Of a stretch of 64,000 nucleotides of DNA, positions 1 to 11,600 are shown in pieces. The first letter of the stretch is position 1. Each line of letters opens with the position of its first letter. The DNA is from Nannobrachium achirus (Eukaryota > Chordata > Actinopteri > Myctophiformes > Myctophidae): positions 55,611,838 to 55,675,837 of the forward strand of contig OY997652.1 of assembly GCA_963921795.1 (NCBI GenBank). Direction: 5' to 3'. The translations under genes and the position numbers were made by a program. The notes under the pieces are model-generated. The model made no database searches, had not been told where the DNA came from, and saw only the letters and a list, made by a program, of their open reading frames with translations.

Positions 1-459
1 TCCATAGAAGAGCTTCAATTGGTTGTTGAGTAGGCTACATCTAATGAGGTCCAGTTACTTAATTATCAATTTTACTTTATCTGTTTATTTAGATTGGGCA
101 GATGTAATGTATGGTAGGCTACTATGGGCTTAATGTAAGTAATGAAAATACACCGTGTGTGCATGTACACCAGGGGTCTTCAACAGGGGGTCCAGGACCC
201 CTATCGGGTCCTCAGAATTACTACAGGGAAAGGCACCAAATCTATGTGTGATAGGACCATTCTTTTGAGGAGAACTTTAGCCAAAAATAGAAGATCTACA
301 AGCTTGTAGATCTGCTATATTTGGCAATAGGTTTGGTGTTGAAGTGAAAAAGCCGGAAACCAAGTACAGAGTGAAAGGTAAAATGTACTAAGTAAAAGAT
401 GGAACAAGGATGTAAGGAGTTCAATGTAAAAAAAAGAAAACGCCCCCAAAAGCTCTAGT
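1..459. other. No gene; short palindrome
   Basis: No coding region is supported. Around position 171 the text resembles the start of an hAT-type repeat (CAGGGGTCTTCAACAGGGGG). Positions 281-325 form a short palindrome centred on AGATCTACAAGCTTGTAGATCT-like sequence, a motif that recurs at several other places in the window. Confidence 0.5.
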
Positions 460-489
460 GGGCACTAGACAGGCGTTGGCACTTTGAAC

Positions 490-2044
490 ACACGCAAAAA
501 AGTGACATTTTCAAACTCTAGTTGGCGCTGGAGAGCAGACGACTCTTTGCGTCGGCACTTTGGAGACACGCACGCGTTCGGGGAGACCTCCTCTATCACT
601 CCACACTCTCCGCTAAGCAGCAGAGGTGTAAAATCAATTTCTGTTGGCTGTCCAGTGCAGCCACTCGCTCAAAATAGTGACATTTTCAGGCATTTTCAAA
701 CTCTAGTTGGCGCTGGAGAGCAGACGGCTCTTTGCGTCGGCACTTTGGAGACACGCACGCGTTCGGGGAGACCTCCTCTATCACTCCACACTCTCCGCTA
801 AGCAGGAGAGGTGTAAAATCAATTTCTGTTGGCTTTCCAGTGCAGCCACTCGCTCAAAATAGTGACATTTTCAGGCATTTTCAAACTCTAGTTGGCGCTG
901 GAGAGCAGACGGCTCTTTGCGTCGGCACTTTGGAGACACGCACGCGTTCGGGGAGACCTCCTCTATCACTCCACACTCTCCGCTAAGCAGGAGAGGTGTA
1001 AAATCAATTTCTGTTGGCTGTCCAGTGCAGCCACTCGCTCAAAATAGTGACATTTTCAGACATTTTCAAACTCTAGTTGGCGCTGGAGAGCAGACGGCTC
1101 TTTGCGTCGGCACTTTGGAGACACGCACGCGTTCGGGGAGACCTCCTCTATCACTCCACACTCTCCGCTAAGCAGGAGAGGTGTAAAATCAATTTCTGTT
1201 GGCTGTCCAGTGCAGCCACTCACTCAAAATAGTGACATTTTCAGGCATTTTCAAACTCTAGTTGGCGCTGGAGAGCAGACGGCTCTTTGCGTCGGCACTT
1301 TGGAGACACGCACGCGTTCGGGGAGACCTCCTCTATCACTCCACACTCTCCGCTAAGCAGGAGAGGTGTAAAATCAATTTCTGTTGGCTGTCCAGTGCAG
1401 CCACTCGCTCAAAATTTTGACATTTTCAGGCATTTTCAAACTCTAGTTGGCGCTGGAGAGCAGACGGCTCTTTGCGTCGGCACTTTGGAGACACGCACAC
1501 GTTCGGGGAGACCTCCTCTATCACTCCACACTCTCCGCTAAGCAGGAGAGGTGTAAAATCAATTTCTGTTGGCTGTCCAGTGCAGCCACTCGCTCAAAAT
1601 AGTGACATTTTCAGACATTTTCAAACTCTAGTTGGCGCTGGAGAGCAGACGGCTCTTTGCGTCGGCACTTTGGAGACACGCACGCGTTCGGGGAGACCTC
1701 CTCTATCACTCCACACTCTCCGCTAAGCAGGAGAGGTGTAAAATCAATTTCTGTTGGCTGTCCAGTGCAGCCACTCACTCAAAATAGTGACATTTTCAGG
1801 CATTTTCAAACTCTAGTTGGCGCTGGAGAGCAGACGGCTCTTTGCGTCGGCACTTTGGAGACACGCACGCGTTCGGGGAGACCTCCTCTATCACTCCACA
1901 CTCTCCGCTAAGCAGGAGAGGTGTAAAATCAATTTCTGTTGGCTGTCCAGTGCAGCCACTCGCTCAAAATTTTGACATTTTCAGGCATTTTCAAACTCTA
2001 GTTGGCGCTGGAGAGCAGACGGCTCTTTGCGTCGGCACTTTGGA
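490..2044 (+). repeat. 185-bp tandem array, left arm (about 8.4 units)
   Basis: The unit contains the landmarks CTTTGCGTCGGCACTTTGG, CACGCACGCGTTCGG and TTGGCGCTGGAGAGCAGAC and repeats every 185 bp with very few differences. Variant positions (CACTCGCTC/CACTCACTC, AAAATAGTG/AAAATTTTG, CAGGCATTT/CAGACATTT) define unit types in the order a-b-c-d-e-c-d-e, so c-d-e is duplicated as a 555-bp higher-order repeat. Each unit holds an open frame of 84 codons with no ATG start. Because 185 is not a multiple of three, this frame does not run on between units, and I do not regard it as a gene. Confidence 0.95.
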
Positions 2045-3144
2045 CACATATTGGGATTTGCATTGCATAAAATCACATCCACATCTGTTGTCGTGAGAGC
2101 CGAATCAAAGCCAATATTTCCCACATTGTCCTCTATTGTGATGCATGCATTAAGTGGTGCGTCATTACATTTCACATAGAAATATATGCATCCATTTTCA
2201 TCTGTCACTTTCTTGGCACTTTCTAGTGATGTGCTTTCTATTTTGCTATCATCTGCTATAATTACTTCATTGCCATGAAGCAAATGTGCCCAGAGGTGTC
2301 CAGATCGGGCCGTATTCCCCGTATGACAAATGATTGAGCTTAACTTATACTTCTTTTTACTGCCGTCATGAATGGGAACTTCGATTATATCAGATGGGAC
2401 TATAGGGATGTGGAGTACAAACCCTTGATTATTAACACGGGACACAGAAATAGTAATGACATCAGGTGCTTCAATCCAACATGTTTGTCTCATCATTTCT
2501 GCACCACATCTACATCTCTTTACACCTTCCATGATTGATTGTTCGAAAAGAGAAGTGAGGGATTCATCTTTCTGTGGCAGCGGTAATGAAAATGTAGTCC
2601 TTTCAGAAGTGCGTGTGCTTTCATCTTTTGAGCCACATTTTTTACAGATGTCTGTATGTTCTGCATTAACAGTTACTTTGACAGAAATCCAACCAGGTTA
2701 ATAGTTTTTGTATCAAATCTAGTGGATCATTGTGCCTTAACAAGGACAATGCTGAGATGCTCTTGACTAATTCTTCAGTGACACCATGGATTGTTGTAGC
2801 ATCAAATGTGTGCCCTGGATCTTGTAAAAACTCCTGGATGAGAATTGCTAAATTGATGACATCTGAACCATAGAAGCAGCTGTCAAGTGTTTCAATTTAT
2901 CTTGCACTACTTGCAGATGTAGGATGGATTGTAATGTAGCATTGAGCCAGCAGTTATTCTCATTATTTTCAAACCTGCATATTCTATTGCATATTTCATT
3001 GTTTGTGTCTCTGTTTTGTGCCTTTGATTTATCTGGCACACTTTCTGGGACATCATTTTGTGAGAACATCTTTGAACGTGAAAATGGCCATACTTGAAAA
3101 GACTTTCTAAGTTGTTTCGGCACTTGTGCTGGTTTATCCCACCC
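2045..3144 (-). pseudogene. Ubiquitin-specific protease (C19) fragment
   Basis: Read on the minus strand, this contains the landmarks of a USP-family deubiquitinase in the right order. The Cys box (NNCWLNATLQSIL, about 2930-2975, catalytic Cys present) comes first. A finger region with CKKC (near 2640-2650) and CRC (near 2515) pairs follows. The His box (YKLSSIICHTG...SGHLWAHLL, about 2285-2350, catalytic His present; GHL instead of the usual GHY) is last, with a following Asp. USPs cleave ubiquitin from proteins. The frame changes near 2885 and again near 2680, so it is either a pseudogene or has unrecognised introns. The domain is much shorter than the usual 300+ residues between boxes. The frame runs directly into the 185-bp repeats on both sides, so no host-gene flank remains. 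Resemblance to the USP37/26/29 group is only my impression. Confidence 0.75.
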
Positions 3145-4147
3145 CTTAACGGAGAGTGTGGAGTGATAGAGGAGGTCTCCCCGAACGCGTGCGTGTCTCC
3201 AAAGTGCCGACGCAAAGAGCCGTCTGCTCTCCAGCGCCAACTAGAGTTTGAAAATGTCTGAAAATGACACTATTTTGAGCGAGTGGCTGCACTGGACAGC
3301 CAACAGAAATTGATTTTACACCTCTCCTGCTTAGCGGAGAGTGTGGAGTGATAGAGGAGGTCTCCCCGAACGCGTGCGTGTCTCCAAAGTGCCGACGCAA
3401 AGAGCCGTCTGCTCTCCAGCGCCAACTAGAGTTTGAAAATGTCTGAAAATGACACTATTTTGAGCGAGTGGCTGCACTGGACAGCCAACAGAAATTGTTT
3501 TTACACCTCTCCTGCTTAGCGGAGAGTGTGGAGTGATAGAGGAGGTCTCCCCGAACGCGTGCGTGTCTCCAAAGTGCCGACGCAAAGAGCCGTCTGCTCT
3601 CCAGCGCCAACTAGAGTTTGAAAATGCCTGAAAATGTCACTATTTTGAGCGAGTGGCTGCACTGGAAAGCCAACAGAAATTGATTTTACACCTCTCCTGC
3701 TTAGTGGAGAGTGTGGAGTGATAGAGGAGGTCTCCCCGAACGCGTGCGTGTCTCCAAAGTGCCGACGCAAAGAGCCGTCTGCTCTCCAGCGCCAACTAGA
3801 GTTTGAAAATGTCTGAAAATGACACTATTTTGAGCGAGTGGCTGCACTGGACAGCCAACAGAAATTGATTTTACACCTCTCCTGCTTAGCGGAGAGTGTG
3901 GAGTGATAGAGGAGGTCTCCCCGAACGCGTGCGTGTCTCCAAAGTGCCGACGCAAAGAGCCGTCTGCTCTCCAGCGCCAACTAGAGTTTGAAAATGCCTG
4001 AAAATGTCACTATTTTGAGCGAGTGGCTGCACTGGAAAGCCAACAGAAATTGATTTTACACCTCTCCTGCTTAGCGGAGAGTGTGGAGTGATAGAGGAGG
4101 TCTCCCCGAACGCGTGTGTGTCTCCAAAGTGCCGACGCAAAGAGCCG
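3145..4147 (-). repeat. 185-bp tandem array, right inverted arm (about 5.4 units)
   Basis: Same unit as the left array but reverse complemented. Variants alternate along the array: AAAATGTCTG with GGACAGCC versus AAAATGCCTG with GGAAAGCC, in the order A-A-B-A-B. The local period is therefore 370 bp, unlike the 555-bp period of the left arm. The GGAAAGCC type also occurs once on the left (unit near 832), so the arms share ancestry but have been re-amplified separately. Confidence 0.95.
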
Positions 4148-4164
4148 CCTCCTGTCCAGTGCCC

Positions 4165-5916
4165 AATTTGTAAAGGCTATGCACTCCAGTGAACTGCATT
4201 TATCCATTTATAATGTTTTTCTAATGTTAATAAAACTTTTTTTTTACCCAGAAACACAATTAGCATTTAGTGTGTTCGTTTTAATGCTTAATCTATATTT
4301 TGAATGTGCATATCATGGGACAATTACTCGTTTTTCAACATTTTTCAATTGCCTCAGGGGTACTCTTATTCTGAAGAGATCGGCACCGGAAGTCTTATTG
4401 CAGCTAACGCTAATGCAGCTGACTTCACATAGGCACTGGAGTGGACTAGTGGAGGAGAATACGTTGAATCTTGTCTTCATTTTACAATGTGAAGTTAATT
4501 TGAGCAACACAGCACTGTTTGTGTTTAGTGGACACACATACTGTACACATGCTGTTACCCAAACCACGCATGCACACCCACATTAATAAATAATTATGAG
4601 AATAAAAGTAATAATTATGAGAATAAAAGTAGGCTATGTAATCATTATTAAAATTATAATCATTATAGGCTTCACTAAATGGTCAGTCCATAAATGTAGG
4701 CCTATTTGCAAATGGAAAGGGGGGAAAACAGCTCGTTTACAATTCACTTTTGCTACCTCTGAAAGAAGTAAATATCATGGAATTAAATTTATATTGGAGG
4801 TGAGTGAGAAAAGGAACAAATATTGATGGTTAAACTTAAAACTTAAAAGTAAGACTGAACAATGACATCACACCGTTTAATCCTACTATTAAACGGAGGG
4901 AAGTAGGGGTGCTGGGGGTGCGGCCGCACCCCCTCCCCCACGTCCCACCGCACCCCCTAAAGGGGGGTTGGGGGGAAAATATTGCCGATCGGCAAGTAGA
5001 GGCTCTGACATCAGTGGCGTGAAGTAGGAGCTATTGGCTACTTCTATTTCCAGTACAATTTCAAAATAAACATGTGTTGAATGATCGATTGTATAGACAA
5101 AAAAAAAAAAGAAAGGCTCTTGTTTTGAAATGTGCTTCTGGGCACTGTTCAGAGAGGAAATGGCTTTCAAAGGACTTCCCTTTTAACTTGTCTGTCTGAA
5201 CGTCTGTCTCTCCGTGCGTAACTGATGCGTCATGGACTCGGTGGATTATAACAATACGGCCATAAAGGAATATACAGAACACCAAGACAACACAACCTAG
5301 GCTTTGAAGGCATTAAACATCGCCCTCTGCTAGCCCTGGCGTCCTCACTGGTGAGTCGTGGGCTCGTGGCTATAGACTTGTAATGATGAATGAATGCTAT
5401 GTTATGCTGCTGTGCTGCCTGGCTAGGCTAACGTTTGGGCTAGCTAGTGGCTAATGGCTATGGTGTACCAGAACCATCGCCAATGAAGCCTGGGTTTCCG
5501 AGGCTAGCTGTTTCCTAACACTGGGGTCTGGACCGATGTGGCGGACACGTTGTATGGGTCACAACGCACTGAACACAGTGCGAAGCAACTCGTTGTGAGC
5601 TTGTACATCTGCTATTTTCACTACTTGTTTGGTACAAGGTAGTAATGTCTCTTGGTTCACGGGCTAAAAAGTTTGGGAACCATCATACTTGCTGTTGTAG
5701 ACAGGTTCACGGGCTAAAATGTTTGCTTGCTGTTGTAGACAGTGGTGTAAAGTAACTAAGTAGATTAACTGAAAAGCTCTGGGAACTGAATGATTTTATG
5801 AAACTGGCACTTGTTGTCTGACTGTTGGTACCAAGAAATCCAGACTATATACCGAAAAATACCTGATTTAATATGATTTAATATAGGAAAATACTCGTTT
5901 TAGCCGACTTTATACC
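4165..5916. other. No gene recognised
   Basis: About 1.7 kb without supportable coding sequence. It includes a GC-rich stretch at 4910-4975, a poly-A run at 5100-5112 and a half copy of the recurrent CTTGTA(C/G)ATCTGCTATTTTCA motif near 5595-5625. Near 5741-5770 the text GTGGTGTAAAGTAACTAAGTA resembles the end of the hAT-type family seen complete at 15034-16737. Confidence 0.45.
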
Positions 5917-5980
5917 CGAAAAATAGGGCCCCCATAACTATGGGGGCCACCCCCATAACTATGGGGGCCCTATTTTTCGG
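5917..5980. repeat. 64-bp near-perfect palindrome
   Basis: CGAAAAATAGGGCCCCCATA is mirrored by its inverse at the right end, and the inner part holds two copies of CCCCCATAACTATGGGGG separated by a few bases. The sequence would form a strong hairpin or cruciform, or several alternative smaller ones. Confidence 0.8.
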
Positions 5981-6494
5981 CTAGAGGGACCCCATAGCTC
6001 TCGGAGTATAACTCGAACTCTGGTCTCAGTCATAAGTTGGCTGCGAATGCCATAAATAATGGTTTAAAAGTATGCCTAACATTGATGAGAGATGAGCGAG
6101 ATGAGAGGGGTCGCTTAACGAGAGGAGTCCTGTCAGTCCAGCTGCGCTGCTGTGCGCTGGGAGTTAATTGGTATTTGACCTAGTTTTACGTCTTTGACTG
6201 GTGATGTAATCAATTATTTTGGAGCAGATTCCAATAGTATAAACATTATTAAAAGGCCTTCATATACTCTTGATATCTTTTTCAAATGAGGTTTAGCCTA
6301 ATAGATTGAAATGTGCTAGATTTTGGATATTTGCTGCTTGTTAATGTCAATAAATAAATTCATCAATTAATTTTCCGAATATTCGGTTTCAAAATTGTCG
6401 TGTACACGTCAGTGAAATTAGTCGCTAGGAACATCCCTACCTCCGTCATCTCCATCGAAAACAAGCGCTCCGTCCTTGGTCCATTGTTGGAACC

Positions 6495-6903
6495 GGATCT
6501 CGAGACCAGTTTAACTCCAGACAGCATCAGTCGTCGTCCTGTTAACACGCTAAGGAGACGGTGCCACCTCTCAAAAATATGGAGTCATGGACTTCCTGAT
6601 GGATAGATTACCCTTTGGAGCAAGAAGGGAAGACCTTTTATTTTGTATTCGTGCATGTTTGGAACAGTAAGAGAATCAAACGAGCTCACCGACCGTCCAT
6701 GGGCTATGTTAATAAATAAATAAATAAATAAAACACGCACAAATGCAAAATATAAGTGCTCCATTCTTGCTCCAAGTGTAATCTATCCATCAGGAAGCTC
6801 TCCGGAAAGTAAGTACACATTTTTGGGCGGTGGCACCGTCTCCTTAGCGTGTTACCAGGACGTCGACTGACGCTGTCTCGAGTCAAACTGGTCTCGAGAT
6901 AAA
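6495..6903. mobile_element. Foldback MITE
   Basis: Left arm 6495-6625 and right arm 6763-6903 are inverted copies. Both contain AACACGCTAAGGAGACGGTG (or its complement), CTTCCTGATGGATAGATTA and the ATCTCGAGACCAGTTT edge. The spacer holds an (AAAT)n run near 6715-6732. No coding capacity; superfamily not determined. Confidence 0.75.
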
Positions 6904-6996
6904 CTATAACACTGGGATGCAGTTTTGATCCACGTGTGTGTGGCAGTGTGAGTGTCTTTTATTCTTCACTATAAATCCAGGCTATCCATTCCAGAC

Positions 6997-7279
6997 TAGA
7001 GTTCTCAAATTCTGCCCGAACCCGACCATACCCGAACCCGACTGACATTTAGGGTAGGGTAGGGCCTAAAATGTATGCTAATTAGTCGGCCGGGTAGGGT
7101 CTCGAGCTCAATGAAAAAATAAAATATTTGTTTTTATTATTTTATTACTATTACTATATGATAGACGACCCGAGGGCCGGGTAGGTCCTAAAATGTATGC
7201 TAACTAGTAGGGCCGGGTAGGGCCTCGGGCCTGCCCAGTTAGGGCCGGGCCTTAATTTTCAGGCCCGTTGAGAACTCTA
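6997..7279. mobile_element. hAT-type MITE (copy 1)
   Basis: Perfect 12-bp terminal inverted repeats TAGAGTTCTCAA/TTGAGAACTCTA are flanked by a perfect 8-bp target duplication TTCCAGAC (6989-6996 and 7280-7287), the hallmark of hAT insertions. The interior is rich in CCCGAACCCGACC on one side and GGGCCGGGTAGGG on the other. No ORF. A longer copy lies at 26809-27138. Confidence 0.9.
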
Positions 7280-7394
7280 TTCCAGACCTTAGTTTGGGCT
7301 AAAAATGGTTGCGCCAATAGGCCTGTCACAATTATTACATAATCCTCTAGCAGATCTACAAGATACTTTTTGACAGAGCACTTTCTGAATTAGC

Positions 7395-8165
7395 CCTAGA
7401 ATGTCTGTGATTATTCATATAGACTTTGTCAATATTTCATGTATCACAGCCATAGAACACCCCCATTGCGCGGCGGTTAGCAGCTAATCTGCGCGGCCCT
7501 AAAGTGCTGCGCATTACTTGTGTACTCACCCAATAATTTATTCCTCATCCTGGGAGAAAGACATTGTCCTATAGTGTCATATCCATTTGAAAGTTTTGGC
7601 TAAAAACGTGTACTTGTGTAAAATATCTCCACTTATCACGAGCCAACACGGACGACTTACACGACCGGGCGAGGGGCCCGGAATGACTGCTGGACTGAAT
7701 ATCAAAACTTCCTTTTGGAAGCACAAACCGTGCGGGGCACACAATCACGCAGGTGGTGTGATTAGTCACCCCACGTCAATCACAAGCACCTGACTGTCAA
7801 TTGTGTGCCCCATACGTTTTGTGCTTCCAAAAGGAAGTTTTGATATGTTCAGTTCAGCAGTCATTCCGGGCCCCTCGCCCGGTCGTGTAAGTCTGTGTTG
7901 GCTCGTGATAAGTGGTGATATTTTACAAAGTACACGTTTTCAGCCAGAACTTTCAAATGGATATGACACTACAGGACAATATCGTTCTCCCAGGCTGAGG
8001 AATACATTATTGGGTGAGTACACAAGTAACACGCAGCACTTTAGGGCCGCGCAGATTAGCTGCTAACCGCCGCGCAATGGGGGCGTTCTATGGCTCTATT
8101 TGAGGGATTACACAAAGTGTCAACCGACCGAAAATCAGAGACATTCTAGGGCTATTTCTGAATAT
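7395..8165. mobile_element. Long foldback element (about 355-bp arms)
   Basis: Arms at about 7395-7752 and 7801-8165 are inverted copies around a 50-bp centre. Shared landmarks are CATTGCGCGGCGGTTAGCAG, ACACGACCGGGCGAGGGGCC and CTTCCTTTTGGAAGCACAAA. The arms differ by scattered substitutions and a small indel near the outer edge. Apparent ORFs of 66-87 codons are read-through of the arms and are not gene-like. Confidence 0.85.
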
Positions 8166-8661
8166 GCAATTATTCATAACCTTTAAGGTCTCTTTTCACT
8201 TAAATATGTTTTGTCTTCATCACATTATATGTGGAAAATACAACTAATATCATAATGTTACTTAAATTTAAATTTAAGTAGAATGATTATTTTCTTTTTG
8301 GAAACATAACTCGATTATTTAGTGAATGCTTTGTGCAATGAGATATTTTATTCATTTATTTCAAGTAAACACTGTTCAGGTTCACAACCTAAATAGTGAA
8401 ATGCCTTTTACATTCTTTTTTTTTTTTTTTTAATATTAATTTTTATTATGATTTTTTTGAAAGACAGGACATCACAGACATCAACAAAACATAACAAGAC
8501 AAACACACCAGATTATCATACACAAGTCAAACACGGGTAATTCACCTATCATATAAAAATACAAAAGTACAAAACACGAGCAATTCACCGATCATATAAA
8601 TAGTACAAAAGTTAGCAACCTCTTGGAAAACGTGGACATCTACTAATGTAGCCATTATGGG

Positions 8662-11600
8662 CTAAACGTCCAGATGCGCCATAATAGGACCCCAGATGAA
8701 CTCGAATGCAGTATGACTGTCCTGTTTAAAGCATCGAAGCCTCTCCAAATGAATAATTGACACAAATTCTGTAAGCCATCTGTTGAAACAAGGTATAGTA
8801 GAGGATTTCCATTCAGTTAATATAATTCTTTTGGCTACTAGTGTACCAAGCATAAGTGTCTGTTGGACAGAGTACGGCAGAGAAAGAGAAGCTTCGGAGC
8901 AACCAAACAGGACAGTCAGTGCATCGGGCTCAATGCGAATACGATATACACTACTGTACCAAGCAAAAATGCTTTGCCAGAATGGAACAATCCTTGGGCA
9001 CGACCAGAACGTGTGTCCCAGCGTGCCCTTGGATGTGGTGCATCTGTCACAGATATCTGAAACGTTTGGATACATTTTATTCATTTTTACTTTGGAGTAA
9101 TGTAATCTGTGCATAACTTTAAACTGAACAAGCTGCAGTCTGGCATTGACTGAGCCTGAATGGATTCTCTTCAACCCCTCGCTCCAGATCTCGTCGGACA
9201 GTTCCAACCCAATATCAGCCTCCCAAGATGCCCTAATGTGGTTTGTTGACGGAATAGATGATTTGGAAAACAACGAGACAAATTTAGAGATGAGATGTTT
9301 AGAGTATGGATGCTGTCTCATCAAAGCATAAAAGCAGTGTTCTTCAGGCAAATTTTGATAGTTGTTAAAATTGTTTAGAACAAAATGTCTAACTTGAAAG
9401 TAATGAAAAAGGTGGGATTGTGGAAGTGAAAATGCTTCTTTCAGCTCTGAGAATGCAGCAAATTGGTTGTTTATGTATAAATCGGCAAAGGATATCAAAC
9501 CCTTCTCCTTCCACTCTGTAAAAGCTGGATCTGACTGAGAAGGAATAAAGTTGTGATTAAAACAAATTGGAGAGTATATTGACAGATCCGGAACCGAAAG
9601 TGCTCTTTTTACCTGTTTTAATATTTTTATTGAATTTTCCAAAACCCAATTGTCACCCAATAGGTGGGTTGGGTAGTCTTTAAATGAGAACAATAGAGCT
9701 GAAAGAGAGCTGTCCCTTACTGCCTGAGATTCGAACTGGAGCCATTTGGGGGCATCAGATGAAGTTTGAGGAGACTGGTTTTGCCAGTATATTAATGCTC
9801 TCAAATTAGTGGCCCAGTAGTAATGTTGAAATACAGGGAGGGAGAACCCCCCTAGTATCTTAGATTTTTGTAAATGACACTTTGAGATGCGATTGGTTTT
9901 ATACCCCCAAATAAAAGGCATTATTATTGAGTCGATTTGTTTAAAAAATGACAATGAAAGTTTAATTGGGATGTTTTGAAATATGTACATGAACCTGGGG
10001 AGAGAGACCATTTTAATGGCATTCACGCGCCCTATCATAGATAGCGGCAACGTTCTCCAATACTCAATGTCTGTCTTAAGTTTAGCTATTAGGGGAGTAA
10101 AATTATATTTAAACAGAGACATTGGGTTCAACGATATAGATAAGCCCAGGTATGTAAATTTATCAGTGGCTATTTTAAAGGGGAGGGATTCAAGATACGC
10201 TCGATCTAGATTGTTACTAAGGGGGATAAAGGCGCTCTTTTGCCAATTAATCGAGTACCCAGACAGCTTGCCAAAACGATTGATTAATGAGAGAAGCGGA
10301 GGGATGGATGAAGATGGATCCATCATAAAAATTAATAAATCGTCCGCGTAAAGCGATAGTTTACATTCCACATCCCCTACCTTAATTCCTTTAATATCAA
10401 TATGCTTTCTAATAGCAATAGCGAGCGGTTCAAGCATTAAATTGAACAATAAAGAGCTTGCGCAACAGCCCTGTCTCGTCCCGCGTTGTAGCTTGAAGGA
10501 CGCTGATTTATTACTATTAGTCAGAATGGAGGATGTGGGGGCAGCATAAAGCATTTTAATCAGCTTCAAAAAATAATCACCAAATCCGTAATGCCTTAAT
10601 GTGGCATGCATATATCTCCAGTCGATCTGATCGAAGGCGCGCTCTGCGTCGAGCGATATGACTACGGGTTTATCATCTGATTCATATTTAGCATACATTA
10701 TATTAAATAATCTGCGAGTATTAAAAAAAGAAAATCTCCCGGCCAAAAACCCATTCTGATCCGGGTGTAAAAGAGAATGCATGTGTCTAGCAAGCCTGGC
10801 AGATATAATCTTGGCTACCACTTTTTGATCAAAGTTTAAAAGACTGAGAGGTCTATATGCTGATGGCTCCGATTCATCCTTCCCCTTTTTAGGTAGCAAG
10901 CAAATATTGGCCTCGTAAAGAGACTGTGGAAAGATGTTACTATCAATAGAGTGTTTAACCATTCTGAGTAACAAAGGAGAAACAAGATCACTGTATGCCT
11001 TGAAAAATTCTGCTCCAAATCCGTCAGGCCCCGCGGCCTTGCCACTCGCGAGAGATTTAATAGCGTCCTTAACTTCATTGATAGTAATTTCAGAATCAAG
11101 GTCGGCCTTGGCGATCACGTTTATTTTAGGTAAATCAACAGATGTTAAAAATGATTCGATCTCGTCGTCAGTTGCAGTATTCTTAGCTTTATACAGATTT
11201 TCGAAGTGATCTCTAAAGTGGTTATTAATGGCTTGAGGATCAGTTAATAGTTCACCAGTCGAGGACTTAAGTTTAAGGATAGACCTGCTTGCCTGCTCAC
11301 CACGCAACTGTCTGGCCAACAGTTTACCAGGCTTGTCACCCAGTTCAAATTGTTTTTGTCTCAGTTTAAGTATCTGTTTGTTAACCTGGTCACTCAGAAT
11401 GGTATTATATTCATATTTCAATTTCATGACGGAACACAGATCTTTCACTAACAACGACGTTCTATAGAGCCTCTCAGCATCCAAAAGTTGCACCTCAATA
11501 TCAGCGAGTCGTTTACGCCGCGCTCTCTTTTTAGAAGCTTCGTAGGCAAATATTTTTCCTCTCGCCACTACCTTAAATGACTCCCATAATATAGAATCAG

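Larger units (their letters stand above)
460..4164. mobile_element. Foldback element with inverted 185-bp arrays
   Basis: Two arrays of the same 185-bp tandem repeat lie in opposite orientation (490-2044 and 3145-4147) and enclose 1.1 kb of unique sequence that encodes parts of a ubiquitin-specific protease. The outer edges carry matching short terminal sequences: GGGCACTAGACAGG at 460-473 and its near reverse complement CCTGTCCAGTGCCC at 4151-4164. This is the layout of foldback (FB/Galileo-like) DNA elements, whose inverted repeats are built of tandem repeats. I could not find a convincing target-site duplication and no transposase is visible, so class and exact ends are inferred. Confidence 0.65.

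Noticed and set aside
484-2096. Series of overlapping 84-codon open frames in the 185-bp array
   Set aside because: They repeat with the satellite, begin at TTG rather than ATG, and do not continue between units, so they are by-products of the repeat.
490-4147. CRISPR-like array
   Set aside because: Repeats are contiguous with no unique spacers and the context is eukaryotic.
8783-11209. Plus-strand frames within the L1 element
   Set aside because: Shadows of ORF2 in other frames.
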